This document shows positions 29,289 through 37,975 of a stretch of 64,000 nt of DNA, piece after piece. The stretch's first letter is position 1. Each line of letters starts with the position of its first letter. The notes under the pieces were generated by a model. That model was not told the DNA's origin, made no database searches, and worked only from the letters and a program-made list of their open reading frames with translations. The stretch is from Modicisalibacter ilicicola DSM 19980. Its GTDB lineage: Bacteria; Pseudomonadota; Gammaproteobacteria; Pseudomonadales; Halomonadaceae. The translations under genes were made by a program, and so were the position numbers. Location: positions 406,856 to 470,855 of the forward strand of contig NZ_FQUJ01000002.1 of NCBI RefSeq assembly GCF_900128925.1, in the 5' to 3' direction.

Positions 29289-30368
29289 ATGACTCACCGT
29301 ATCGCGGTCATTCCCGGCGATGGCATCGGCACCGAAGTGATGCCGGAAGGAGTACGGGTGCTGGAAGCCGCCGCAGAGCGCTTCGGCGTCTCTCTGGCGT
29401 TCGAACATTTCGACTTCGCCAGCTGCGACTACTACCTGGAACATGGCCAGATGCTGCCGGACGACTGGTTCGATACGCTTTCCGGATTCGATGCCCTTTA
29501 CTTCGGCGCGGTGGGCTGGCCGCAGAAGGTGCCGGATCATATCTCGCTGTGGGGCTCGCTGCTGCAGTTCCGCCGGGCCTTCGACCAGTACATCAACCTG
29601 CGCCCGTGCCGCCTGATGCCGGGCATCCGGAGTCCACTGGCCGACCGCCAGCCAGGGGACATCGATTTCTACGTGGTGCGCGAGAACACCGAAGGGGAAT
29701 ATTCCAGTGTCGGCGGCAAGATGTTCGAGGGGACCGAACGCGAAGTGGTGATCCAGGACACGGTCATGACTCGCGTGGGCATCGATCGGGTGCTCGAGTA
29801 CGCCTTCGAACTGGCCTCGAGGCGCCCGCGCCGCTCCCTGACCTCGGCGACCAAGTCCAACGGCATCTCCATCACCATGCCCTACTGGGACGAGCGGGTG
29901 AAGGCCATGGCCAAGCGCTACCCGGACATCAGCGTCGACCAGTTCCATATCGACATCCTGGCCGCCAACTTCGTGATGCATCCCGACTGGTTCGACGTGG
30001 TGGTCGCCAGCAACCTGTTCGGTGACATCCTTTCCGACCTGGGACCGGCCTGCACCGGCACCATCGGCATCGCCCCCTCGGCCAACATCAACCCGGAGGG
30101 CCGCTTCCCGAGCCTGTTCGAACCCGTGCACGGCAGCGCGCCGGACATTGCCGGCAAGGGGCTGGCCAACCCCATCGGCCAGATCTGGTGCGGCGCCATG
30201 ATGCTCGAGCATCTCGGTCACGAGGATGCCGGCAAGGCGATCATCCAGGCCATCGAGAACGTGCTCGCGGACAGTGCCCAAAAGGCAGCGCTGACCCCGG
30301 ACATTCGTGGCGAAGGCACCACCCAGACTCTGGGCAAGGCGATCACCGAGGCGGTGTCATCGGCATGA
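29289..30368 (+). CDS. Tartrate dehydrogenase / D-malate dehydrogenase (decarboxylating)
   Basis: 359 residues of the isocitrate/isopropylmalate dehydrogenase superfamily. The N-terminal IAVIPGDGIGTEVMPEG, the substrate loop RPCRLMPGIRSPL, VVRENTEGEYSSVGG, and the metal-binding SNLFGDILSDLGP are present. The combination of GWPQKVPDHISLWG and the TTU-type PDIAGKGLANP assigns it to the tartrate/D-malate branch rather than leuB. NAD and a divalent metal are expected cofactors. ATG 29289 gives the family N-terminus. Confidence 0.93.
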   Translation: MTHRIAVIPGDGIGTEVMPEGVRVLEAAAERFGVSLAFEHFDFASCDYYLEHGQMLPDDWFDTLSGFDALYFGAVGWPQKVPDHISLWGSLLQFRRAFDQYINLRPCRLMPGIRSPLADRQPGDIDFYVVRENTEGEYSSVGGKMFEGTEREVVIQDTVMTRVGIDRVLEYAFELASRRPRRSLTSATKSNGISITMPYWDERVKAMAKRYPDISVDQFHIDILAANFVMHPDWFDVVVASNLFGDILSDLGPACTGTIGIAPSANINPEGRFPSLFEPVHGSAPDIAGKGLANPIGQIWCGAMMLEHLGHEDAGKAIIQAIENVLADSAQKAALTPDIRGEGTTQTLGKAITEAVSSA

Positions 30369-30431
30369 AATCACCGGCCGTTCCGATCACGCGCACGAAG
30401 ATGCCTTCCTCGATGCTACAGGACGCGCCTA

Positions 30432-30460
30432 CTTGTACAATAATTATACAAGGGTATAAT
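30432..30460 (+). promoter_or_regulatory. Promoter with internal palindromic operator before hemerythrin gene
   Basis: A -35 box TTGTAC (30433-30438) and -10 box TATAAT (30455-30460) are separated by 16 bp. A 21-bp near-perfect palindrome (30432-30452) with arms CTTGTA and TACAAG around an AAT..ATT core fills that space. A bound repressor would occlude RNA polymerase. The TACAAT..ATTATA core resembles MarR/OhrR-type boxes, which is only suggestive. Confidence 0.65.
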
Positions 30461-30507
30461 CCTAGTGTGACTGGATACCGCAAACGTTGCACGACAAGGA
30501 GATGACC

Positions 30508-30945
30508 ATGACGCTATTCGAAGCCCTGCGTGGCGATCATGACACGCAACGCACGTTGCTCGACCTGCTGGTCAAGACCGAAGGAAACAGCGAAGGCCGT
30601 GACGAGTTGTTTCACAAGGTCAAGGCCGAGCTTCAACAGCACGCTGCCGCCGAAGAGCGTGCGCTCTACATCCCGATGATGGAGCACGACGCGACCCAGG
30701 AAAAGGCGCGCCACAGTATCGCCGAGCATCACGAGATCGACGAGCTGATCGAGGCCCTGGAAAGCACCGACTACAGTTCGCCGGGCTGGCTGGCCTCGGC
30801 CCAGAAGCTTCAGCACCTGGTGACCCATCACCTCGACGAGGAAGAACAGGAGGTCTTCCAGGCCGCCGGCAGAGTGCTCAGCGATGGCCAGAAGCAGGAC
30901 CTGGCCGGGGTCTATCGCCAGGAAATGGACGACCAGCGCAAATGA
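30508..30945 (+). CDS. Hemerythrin HHE cation-binding domain protein
   Basis: 145 residues predicted as a four-helix bundle binding a di-iron centre. Candidate ligands follow the HHE pattern: the His in LRGDHDTQRTLL, the His and Glu in LQQHAAAEERALY, the His pair in SIAEHHEIDEL and THHLDEEEQEVF. ATG 30508 has AAGGAG six bases upstream; an ATG at 30502 overlaps that ribosome binding site. It is coupled by ATGA to a lipocalin gene. Such proteins often serve in nitric oxide or oxygen stress. Confidence 0.92.
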   Translation: MTLFEALRGDHDTQRTLLDLLVKTEGNSEGRDELFHKVKAELQQHAAAEERALYIPMMEHDATQEKARHSIAEHHEIDELIEALESTDYSSPGWLASAQKLQHLVTHHLDEEEQEVFQAAGRVLSDGQKQDLAGVYRQEMDDQRK

Positions 30946-31535
30946 ACGATGCGCGATCCGATGCGCCTGGCACGGCAACGGCCAGGCGCTGCACCGCCCC
31001 GCGGGGCGCCGCGATACTCGTCGCCGCCTCCCTGGGCGCCGGTTGTACCGGCATTCCCGAGGGCACCCAGGCGGTGCGTGATTTCGAACTCGAGCCCTAC
31101 CTGGGGCGCTGGTACGAGATCGCCCGGCTCGATCACTCCTTCGAGCGCGGCCTGGACTGTGTAACGGCAGAATACAGTCGCCGTGAGGATGGCGGGGTCA
31201 AGGTGATCAATCGTGGCGTGAATCTCGAAGAAGGCGAGCCGGACGTCGCCGAGGGCAAGGCCTACTTCGTCGAAGACGAGGACGTGGGACGCTTCAAGGT
31301 CAGCTTCTTCGGTCCCTTCTATGGCGGCTACAACATCCTCGAGCTGGATGCGGACTACCGTCACGCGCTGATTGCCGGCCCCAATCGTGACTATCTGTGG
31401 ATACTGTCACGTACCCCAACCTTGGAGGACGACGTCTACCAGCGCCTGGTAGCGCGCGCAGACGAACTCGGCTTCGAGACCGACGCGTTGATCGAGGTCG
31501 AACAGGGCCACTCTTGTGCGCCTTATCGACGCTAG
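30942..31535 (+). CDS. Blc-type bacterial lipocalin, lipoprotein
   Basis: 197 residues. The N-terminal basic stretch and hydrophobic segment end in a lipobox-like LGAGC. The lipocalin signature is YLGRWYEIARLDHSFERGL with GVKVINRG, FVEDEDVGRFKVSFFGPFYGGYNILELD and YLWILSRTP, as in Blc. Blc binds lysophospholipids at the outer membrane. It overlaps the hemerythrin gene by 4 bp, so both probably respond to the same signal. Confidence 0.93.
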   Translation: MNDARSDAPGTATARRCTAPRGAAILVAASLGAGCTGIPEGTQAVRDFELEPYLGRWYEIARLDHSFERGLDCVTAEYSRREDGGVKVINRGVNLEEGEPDVAEGKAYFVEDEDVGRFKVSFFGPFYGGYNILELDADYRHALIAGPNRDYLWILSRTPTLEDDVYQRLVARADELGFETDALIEVEQGHSCAPYRR

Positions 31536-31691
31536 CCACCCTGCCGCCTCCTGACGAAAGACGCCTGAATTTCATCTTCGCACCGGCTTTTTTCATCCGC
31601 TCGACCTGGCCCCTTGCGGCCTGGCCCCGGGATGGGGATGGTGATCCGATCGGAATCACACCTCGATTTCACCCAAGGGCAAACAGCGAAC

Positions 31692-32525
31692 ATGGATATT
31701 CAGCAGTTCTTCGATCGGCTCTGGGACGACTACGTTTCCATGGCCCCGCAGGCGCAACGGATTCATGATGCGTTCGTCGCCGAAGGCGAGACGATCCTCA
31801 ACGATCACGTGGCCTTTCGCACCTTCGACCGGGGCATGATCACCCTGGCCGATCTCGAACCGCACCTGCTGGCCCTGGGGTATACCCGTCTCGAACCCTA
31901 CGAATTCAGTGCCAAGAAACTGCGCGCCTACGGCTATCTGCCACCGACCGACGACCAGCCCCGGGTGTTTCTCTCGGAACTCAAGTGCGACGAACTCTCT
32001 GCCGCCGCCCAGCACATTATCGACGGCCTCGTCGCCCAGATCGACGCAACGCGTGTCAGGACACCCGACGTGCTGTGGGCCGGTCGGCTGTGGAACGCAC
32101 CGAGCTTCGAGGCGTATCAGGCATTGATGGCCGAGAGCGAGTATGCTGCCTGGCTGTCGATCGTCGGCCTGCGCGCCAACCACTTCACCATCAGCGTCAA
32201 CCACTTTCATACCTTCGATAGCGTCGAGAAGGTGCTGGCCAAGGTCGAATCCCTGGGACTCGGCATCAATGCGTCCGGAGGCCGCATCAAGGGCTCGCCG
32301 CAGGTGTTGCTGGAACAGGGCTCGACCCTGGCGGATCGCGCAGAATTCACCTTCGCCGGCAGCCAGGTCGAGGAAATCCCCACCTGTTACTACGAGTTTG
32401 CCAAACGCTACCGCACGGTGGACGGCACGCTTTACCAGGGGTTCGTCGCGGCCAGCGCCGACAAGATCTTCGAGTCCACGGACATCCGGAACCCGTCTCA
32501 TCGGAGCGTCCTGCATGCTGAGTGA
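31692..32525 (+). CDS. DUF1338 (2-oxoadipate dioxygenase/decarboxylase-like, HglS family, short form)
   Basis: 277 residues. Metal-ligand regions of the DUF1338/VOC fold are visible: NDHVAFRTFD, NHFTISVNHFHTFD and TCYYEFAKRYR. The characterised HglS converts 2-oxoadipate to 2-hydroxyglutarate in lysine catabolism, but is longer (about 460 residues), so substrate assignment for this short form is tentative. Its stop overlaps the astE start by 11 bp, linking it to basic amino-acid catabolism. ATG 31692 is chosen from the family N-terminus. Confidence 0.85.
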   Translation: MDIQQFFDRLWDDYVSMAPQAQRIHDAFVAEGETILNDHVAFRTFDRGMITLADLEPHLLALGYTRLEPYEFSAKKLRAYGYLPPTDDQPRVFLSELKCDELSAAAQHIIDGLVAQIDATRVRTPDVLWAGRLWNAPSFEAYQALMAESEYAAWLSIVGLRANHFTISVNHFHTFDSVEKVLAKVESLGLGINASGGRIKGSPQVLLEQGSTLADRAEFTFAGSQVEEIPTCYYEFAKRYRTVDGTLYQGFVAASADKIFESTDIRNPSHRSVLHAE

Positions 32526-33501
32526 CTGGCTCAACCTGACGCTTGACGGCAGCGAGTCGGGCGCCCGCGAAGGACGCCTGGCCAGCGGCCGTTATGTGAT
32601 CCATCGCCCAGGCATCCTCGAGCTTGTGCCGCAGGAAAGCCGGTCTCACGCCAACGCCTGTGTGATCTCGGCAGGCATTCACGGCAACGAGACGGCGCCC
32701 ATCGAACTGGTGGGAGACCTGCTTGCGCGGCTGGAGGCCGGCCTGCTGGCCATCGGCGCGCCGGTACTGATCATCCTCGGCAACCTGCCGGCCATCCGCA
32801 CCGGCCAGCGTTTCTGCACCACCAACCTGAACCGGCTGTTCCGACGCGACCTGGCGGAAGAGGGCGATGAGCCCCAGCGTGCCCGGGAGCTGATGGCGAC
32901 GGTCGACGCCTTCTATGGACGTCATCCGCAACCGCGGCTGCATTACGATCTGCACACGGCGATTCGCGACAGCCGCTACCCGCGCTTCGCCGTCGAGCCG
33001 TTCGGCGACACGGCCACGCGTCCCGAACAATGGCGCTGGCTGGCTGCCGCCGACATTCAGGCCGTGCTGCATCAACATCAGCACAGCTGGACCTTCTCCC
33101 ACTACTCGAAGCACTATCATCAGGCCCAGGCCTTCACCCTCGAACTGGGCAAGGTGCGCGCCTTCGGCGACAACGACCTGGCGACCTTGCAGCCGATGCG
33201 CGCGCTGCTCGAGGCGTTGATTGCCGGGACCGAGCCACCGGCGACGGATCCCGGTAACATGATCTTCTTTCGTGTGGCCCACGAGCTGATGCGTGAATCC
33301 GAGGATTTCGCCCTGTGCGTCCCGGACGAGACGCCCAACTTCACTCGCTTCGAGGTCGGCACCCGTCTGGCGCGGGATGGAAAGGCCGGCGACTGCATCG
33401 TGAGCGATGCACCGTTGGCGGTGGTCTTTCCCAATGCCAACGTTGAAATCGGCGCCAGGGCGGCCTTGCTGGCCCGGGAGACCCGGCCGCCGGACGACTG
33501 A
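32515..33501 (+). CDS. astE: Succinylglutamate desuccinylase
   Basis: Zinc carboxypeptidase-fold hydrolase that splits N-succinylglutamate to succinate and glutamate, the last step of the arginine succinyltransferase pathway. 328 residues. The zinc-binding block GIHGNETAPIE is followed by the distal His in LHYDLHTAIRDS, and the catalytic Glu lies in AFTLELGK. The other ast genes are not adjacent. Downstream lies an amino-acid ABC transporter that fits arginine uptake. Confidence 0.94.
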   Translation: MLSDWLNLTLDGSESGAREGRLASGRYVIHRPGILELVPQESRSHANACVISAGIHGNETAPIELVGDLLARLEAGLLAIGAPVLIILGNLPAIRTGQRFCTTNLNRLFRRDLAEEGDEPQRARELMATVDAFYGRHPQPRLHYDLHTAIRDSRYPRFAVEPFGDTATRPEQWRWLAAADIQAVLHQHQHSWTFSHYSKHYHQAQAFTLELGKVRAFGDNDLATLQPMRALLEALIAGTEPPATDPGNMIFFRVAHELMRESEDFALCVPDETPNFTRFEVGTRLARDGKAGDCIVSDAPLAVVFPNANVEIGARAALLARETRPPDD

Positions 33502-33721
33502 CCCGGCTTCGTTCCGGCTGCTTGCCCCCTGAACAACAAGTAAATAAAAAACAAAAAGTTAGAGGATTTACTCATGTATCACCCAGCCTCATCGAACTCC
33601 TTGTCACCGCTTCGTGTGGACAGTAATTCCTGAACGCAAGGCAAACGCCTGTTAGAATCGCTGCCTTTTCGCACCGACTGCTTTCGCAATCCTGGCACGC
33701 TCGCCACACCGGAGCCTACAC

Positions 33722-34492
33722 ATGGTCGATACCCCCTTACCCCTCGAAGTGCGCAATCTCAAGAAGCGCTTCGGCAGCAACGAAGTCCTCAAGGGCCTGT
33801 CGCTTCAGGCCCATCAGGGCGATGTCATCACCCTGATCGGCGCCTCGGGTTCCGGCAAGAGCACCTTCCTGCGCTGCATGAACCTGCTGGAACAACCCAA
33901 CGAAGGCGAGCTGATCGTTCACGGCGAGACGATTCGCTTCAAGGAAACGCGTCACGGACGTGAACCCGCGGATTGGCAGCAGGTCGTCAACATGCGCGCC
34001 AAACTGTCGATGGTCTTTCAGAACTTCAATCTCTGGGCGCACATGACGCTGCTCGAGAACGTCATCGAGGCGCCGGTGCACGTGCTCAAGAAGCCGCGCA
34101 AGGAAGCCATCGAGCATGGCCGCGCCCTGCTCGACCGCGTCGGGCTGCTGGAACGCGCCGACTACTACCCCATGCAGATGTCCGGGGGGCAGCAGCAGCG
34201 CGGCGCCATTGCCCGGGCCCTGGCCATGGACCCGGAGGTCATGCTGTTCGACGAGCCCACCTCGGCGCTGGACCCCGAACTGGTCGGCGACGTGCTCAAG
34301 GTCATGCGGGACCTGGCCAAGGAAGGACGCACCATGATCGTGGTCACCCACGAGATGGCCTTTGCCAAGGATGTCTCCAGCCAGGTGATGTACCTGCACC
34401 AGGGTATGGTCGAGGAAGCGGGCCCGCCGGCCGAGGTGCTCGGCAACCCGCGTTCCGAACGCTTGAAGCAGTTCCTGGCCCCCAAGCATTGA
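33722..34492 (+). CDS. Polar amino-acid ABC transporter, ATP-binding subunit (HisP/AotP-like)
   Basis: 256 residues. Walker A GASGSGKST, Q-loop MVFQNFNLW, signature MSGGQQQRGAIARALA (Gly in place of Val after QQR is typical of this branch), Walker B VMLFDEPTSALD and the switch His in VVTHEM are all intact. Length and the LRCMNLLEQP segment fit the histidine/arginine/ornithine branch. It is first of a five-gene run: ATPase, two permeases, two binding proteins. Confidence 0.95.
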   Translation: MVDTPLPLEVRNLKKRFGSNEVLKGLSLQAHQGDVITLIGASGSGKSTFLRCMNLLEQPNEGELIVHGETIRFKETRHGREPADWQQVVNMRAKLSMVFQNFNLWAHMTLLENVIEAPVHVLKKPRKEAIEHGRALLDRVGLLERADYYPMQMSGGQQQRGAIARALAMDPEVMLFDEPTSALDPELVGDVLKVMRDLAKEGRTMIVVTHEMAFAKDVSSQVMYLHQGMVEEAGPPAEVLGNPRSERLKQFLAPKH

Positions 34493-34505
34493 GCGGGAGA
34501 GAGAC

Positions 34506-35222
34506 ATGATCGACCTGCAGGGTTACGGCCCGCGCCTGCTCGAAGGCGCCCTGGTCACCATCGAACTGGCGCTGCTCTCGCTGGTCGTGGCCATCTTCCT
34601 GGGCCTGTTGACCGCCAGTGCCAAGATGTCGCGCAGTTGGCTGCTGCATAAGATCGGCACCCTCTATACCACCGTCATTCGCGGCGTGCCGGACCTGGTA
34701 CTGATGCTGCTGCTGTTCTTCGGTGGCCAGATCGGCATCAACATGGTGACCGACTGGCTCTACGACCGGTTCGGCATCGACATCTTCATCAACATCAACG
34801 AATTCGTGGCGGGGGTAATCACCATCGGCCTGATCTTCGGCGCCTACATGGGTGAAACCTTCCGTGGTGCCTTCCTCGCGGTGGACAGCGGCCAGATCGA
34901 GGCCGGGCGCGCCTACGGCATGTCCGAGGCCCTGATGTTCCGCCGCATCCGCTTCCCGCAGATGATGCGTCACGCCCTGCCCGGTCTTTCCAACAACTGG
35001 ATGGTGCTGCTCAAGACCACGGCCCTGGTCTCGATCATCGGGCTGACGGACATGGTGCGGGTCGCCGCCGAGGCCTCCAAGGCGACCCACGAGCCGTTCA
35101 CCTTCCTGATCCCGGTGGCGGTCATCTACCTGCTGATCGCCAGCGTCTCGGAATGGATCTTCGCGCGCCTGCAGAAACGCTACAACGTCGGATTCGGGGA
35201 GGCTGACGAATGGAACAACTAA
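34506..35222 (+). CDS. Polar amino-acid ABC transporter permease (HisQ/AotQ-like)
   Basis: 238-residue permease of the His/Glu/Gln family with about five transmembrane segments. The coupling-helix EAA motif is GQIEAGRAYGMSEALMFRRIRFPQMMRHALPG. It starts 13 bp after the ATPase gene and overlaps the next permease by 13 bp, so it forms a heterodimeric channel with that product. Confidence 0.94.
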   Translation: MIDLQGYGPRLLEGALVTIELALLSLVVAIFLGLLTASAKMSRSWLLHKIGTLYTTVIRGVPDLVLMLLLFFGGQIGINMVTDWLYDRFGIDIFININEFVAGVITIGLIFGAYMGETFRGAFLAVDSGQIEAGRAYGMSEALMFRRIRFPQMMRHALPGLSNNWMVLLKTTALVSIIGLTDMVRVAAEASKATHEPFTFLIPVAVIYLLIASVSEWIFARLQKRYNVGFGEADEWNN

Positions 35223-35938
35223 GCGCCTGGTTCACCGAACTGCTCGCCGACAACAGCATCTTCACGGCACGGACCCTCGGCTATTACGGCGAAGGCCTGG
35301 TCACCACGGTGCAACTGGTGTTCCTGTCCCTGGTCATCGGCCTGGTGATCGCCGTGCCGCTTTCCATCGCCCGGGGCTCGAAACGCAAGTGGATCAAGAT
35401 GCCGATCTTCTTCTACACCTACGTGTTCCGCGGCACACCGCTGCTGATCCAGCTCTACATCATCTACTACGGCGTGGTCTTCATCGAAGGCATCCAGGAC
35501 ACCTGGCTGTGGGTGATTCTCGAGGAACCCTTCTACCCGGCCCTGATCGCCTTCACCCTGAATACCGTGGCCTATACCACCGAGATCTTCCATGGCGCCA
35601 TCAAGGCGACCTCCAAGGGGGAAATCGAGGCGGCCCGGGCCTACGGCATGTCGAAGAGCCTGATGATGCGACGCATCATCCTGCCCAGCGCCTTTCGCCG
35701 TGCCCTGCCGGCCTACGGCAACGAGGTGATCTTCATGCTGCACGCCAGCGCCATCGCCAGCGTGGTGACGATCATGGACCTGACCGGCGCCGCGCGTCTG
35801 GTGTATGCGCGCTTCTACGCGCCCTTCGATGCCTTCCTGTTCGTCGCCGCGCTCTATCTCTGCCTGACCTTCGCCATCCTCTATCTGTTCCGCTATCTGG
35901 AGAGGCGAATGCTGGCCCATCTCAAGCCACAGAGTTGA
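35210..35938 (+). CDS. Polar amino-acid ABC transporter permease (HisM/AotM-like)
   Basis: 242-residue partner permease. The N-terminal VQLVFLSLVIGLVIAVPLSIARGS helix and YTYVFRGTPLLIQLYIIYYG are typical of HisM. The EAA coupling motif is GEIEAARAYGMSKSLMMRRIILPSAFRRALPAY. It overlaps the upstream permease gene. A stem-loop follows before the binding-protein gene. Confidence 0.94.
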   Translation: MEQLSAWFTELLADNSIFTARTLGYYGEGLVTTVQLVFLSLVIGLVIAVPLSIARGSKRKWIKMPIFFYTYVFRGTPLLIQLYIIYYGVVFIEGIQDTWLWVILEEPFYPALIAFTLNTVAYTTEIFHGAIKATSKGEIEAARAYGMSKSLMMRRIILPSAFRRALPAYGNEVIFMLHASAIASVVTIMDLTGAARLVYARFYAPFDAFLFVAALYLCLTFAILYLFRYLERRMLAHLKPQS

Positions 35939-35988
35939 CAAGGAGCAATCGTCAAACGATCGTTGGAAAGCGGTTCCATTCAGGTGCT

Positions 35989-36011
35989 TGCCCCTCTATC
36001 ACCGAGGGGCA
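35989..36011 (+). promoter_or_regulatory. Stem-loop between permease and binding-protein genes
   Basis: Perfect 8-bp stem TGCCCCTC / GAGGGGCA with a 7-base loop. No T-run follows. Such elements between ABC membrane genes and the binding-protein gene usually allow unequal expression through partial termination or mRNA end protection. Confidence 0.5.
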
Positions 36012-36087
36012 GGGTACGCTAATGTGACCCTGTGCTTACCCCCATCAGCGCCACGCGCGTAGAACAAACAAAAGGGATACTGACTCC

Positions 36088-36846
36088 ATGAAGAAACTGC
36101 TGACCGTTACCCTGTTGAGCGCCACCATGCTGGCCGGTACCGCCCAGGCCCGCGACTACGAGACCGTACGCTTCGGTGTCGACGTCCCCTACGAACCGAT
36201 GGAATACCGCACTCCGGATGGCGAACTGACCGGCTTCGACATCGACCTGGGCAATGCCCTGTGCGCCGAGATCGGCATCGAATGCGAATGGGTCGTGCAG
36301 GGCTGGGACGGCATCATCCCCGGCCTGATGGCGCGCAAGTACGACGCCATCATGTCCTCCATGACCATCAACGAGGAACGTCGCGAGCAGGTGCTGTTCT
36401 CGGACCCCTACTTCACCCCGCCCTCCGCCTGGTTCGTCCCCGCCGACAGCGAGATCGGCAAGCCGAACGAAGAGGCACTGAAGGACAGGAACATCGGCGT
36501 GCAGCGGGGTACCCTGCAGGACAACTATGCCACCGACATGTATGGCGACGTCGCCGACATCAACCGCTATGCCACCGCCGACGACATGGTGCTGGACATG
36601 GAAGCCGGTCGACTCGATGCCGTCTTCCTCGACTTCCCGGTCGGCAAGTCCACGCTGCTCGACAGCGAGGACAACGACTACAAGGTGATCGGCAACATGA
36701 TCACCGAGCCCAAGGAATACTTCGGCGACGGCTTCGGCATCGCCTTCCGCAAGCGCGACGAGGATCTCGCCAAGAAATTCAACGAGGCCCTGGCCACGTT
36801 GAAGGAAAACGGCACCTACGACGAGATCTTCAACAAGTATTTCTGA
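36088..36846 (+). CDS. Polar amino-acid ABC transporter substrate-binding protein 1 (AotJ/HisJ-like)
   Basis: 252-residue periplasmic binding protein with a signal peptide cleaved near AQA. The family 3 solute-binding signature is GFDIDLGNALCAEIGIECEWV. Ligand-pocket segments VPYEPMEYRTPDGELTG, ARKYDAIMSSMTINEERREQVLFSDPY and GVQRGTLQDNYATDM match basic amino-acid binders (Asp in the LDAVFLDFP segment contacts the alpha-amino group). It is closely related to the second binding protein downstream. Confidence 0.94.
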   Translation: MKKLLTVTLLSATMLAGTAQARDYETVRFGVDVPYEPMEYRTPDGELTGFDIDLGNALCAEIGIECEWVVQGWDGIIPGLMARKYDAIMSSMTINEERREQVLFSDPYFTPPSAWFVPADSEIGKPNEEALKDRNIGVQRGTLQDNYATDMYGDVADINRYATADDMVLDMEAGRLDAVFLDFPVGKSTLLDSEDNDYKVIGNMITEPKEYFGDGFGIAFRKRDEDLAKKFNEALATLKENGTYDEIFNKYF

Positions 36847-36909
36847 TCGACGCCCCATCGGAAAGAACCGCGTGCCTTGGCTCAAGGCACGCGGACGAGA
36901 ACACTGCCA

Positions 36910-36996
36910 ATGAGCCTTCTTTCACGTTTTTACCTCTTCCGGGTCGAGTATGCCCACGTCGTGCCCTTCTATCTCAGCGAATGGTTCGACGAATAA
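36910..36996 (+). CDS. Possible 28-residue small ORF
   Basis: An open frame of 28 residues rich in aromatic residues (MSLLSRFYLFRVEYAHVVPF... ending FDE) sits between the two binding-protein genes. There is no strong ribosome binding site (GAGAA 10 bases upstream). No family was recognised. Composition suggests a small amphipathic peptide, but chance is not excluded. Confidence 0.3.
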   Translation: MSLLSRFYLFRVEYAHVVPFYLSEWFDE

Positions 36997-37101
36997 GACC
37001 ACCCCCTTCCGTTGGTCACTACGCCCGATACGCTACAGCGCCTGGCCGATTGCCTCGGTTGGCGCATCCTGTGGCCCAGCCATGCTTCAAGAGGAGTCAT
37101 C

Positions 37102-37896
37102 ATGCAAGCTTCCCGACTGTTTTTCACCGCCGGCCTCCTGGCCATCAGCGCCTCGCTTCTGCCCGGGCAGGCATTCGCCCGGGATTACGACGAGGTACGC
37201 CTGGCCGTCGACGTGCCTTACGAACCCTTCGAGTACAGGACGCCCGAGGGCGAGCTGACCGGTTTCGAGATCGACCTGGGCAATGCGGTCTGCGCCGAGC
37301 TCGACATTCAGTGCACCTGGGTCGAGCAGGCCTGGGACGGCATCATCCCCGGCCTGATGGCGCGCAAGTACGATGCCATCATGTCGTCGATGGCGATCAC
37401 CGAGGAACGCGCCCAGCAGGTGCTCTTCTCCGAGCCCTACTACACCACCCCGAGCGCCTGGATCACCTCCAAGGGACGTGACATCGACATCAGCGACAAG
37501 GAGAGCCTCGAGGGCCTGACCGTGGGCGTGCAGCGGGCCACGCTGCAGGACAACTACGTCACCGACCTCTATGGCGACGTCCTGGAGATTCGCCGCTACG
37601 CCAGTGCCGACGACGTGATCACGGACATGGAAACCGGCCGTCTCGACCTGACCTTCATGGACTACCCCATCGCCGAGGCAGCCATCGACATCGACACCGA
37701 GGAGAGCGAATTCAAGCGCATCAGCGACTTCATCAAGGAGCCCGAGAAGTATTTCGGCAAGGGCGTCGGCGTGGCCTTCCGCAAGCGTGACAAGGAGCTG
37801 GCCGGGATGTTCAACGAGGCGCTCGCCACCCTCAAGGAGAACGGCACCTACGATGAGATCATGAAGGAGTATTTCTCCTACGACGTGAAACTATAA
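37102..37896 (+). CDS. Polar amino-acid ABC transporter substrate-binding protein 2
   Basis: 264 residues with a signal peptide cleaved near AFA. The mature protein is a paralogue of the first binding protein: VPYEPFEYRTPEGELTGFEIDLGNAVCAEL and WDGIIPGLMARKYDAIMSSMAITEER are shared almost residue for residue. Divergent stretches such as TSKGRDIDISDKES may change ligand range. ATG 37102 has GAGGAG upstream. It is followed by a strong terminator. Confidence 0.94.
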   Translation: MQASRLFFTAGLLAISASLLPGQAFARDYDEVRLAVDVPYEPFEYRTPEGELTGFEIDLGNAVCAELDIQCTWVEQAWDGIIPGLMARKYDAIMSSMAITEERAQQVLFSEPYYTTPSAWITSKGRDIDISDKESLEGLTVGVQRATLQDNYVTDLYGDVLEIRRYASADDVITDMETGRLDLTFMDYPIAEAAIDIDTEESEFKRISDFIKEPEKYFGKGVGVAFRKRDKELAGMFNEALATLKENGTYDEIMKEYFSYDVKL

Positions 37897-37922
37897 GGCA
37901 TAAAACGGTACGACGGACAGTC

Positions 37923-37956
37923 ACCGCCATCGTCTCGACTTTCGATGGCGGTTTTC
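37923..37956 (+). terminator. Rho-independent terminator after second binding protein
   Basis: Perfect 10-bp stem ACCGCCATCG / CGATGGCGGT with a 10-base loop, followed by TTTTC. It ends the ABC transporter operon before the dipeptidase gene. Confidence 0.8.
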
Positions 37957-37975
37957 TGCTGCTCAAGGAGGCTCG

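Noticed and set aside
33574-33633. 19-codon ORF upstream of the ABC transporter
   Set aside because: No ribosome binding site or conserved feature; probably chance in an AT-rich promoter region.
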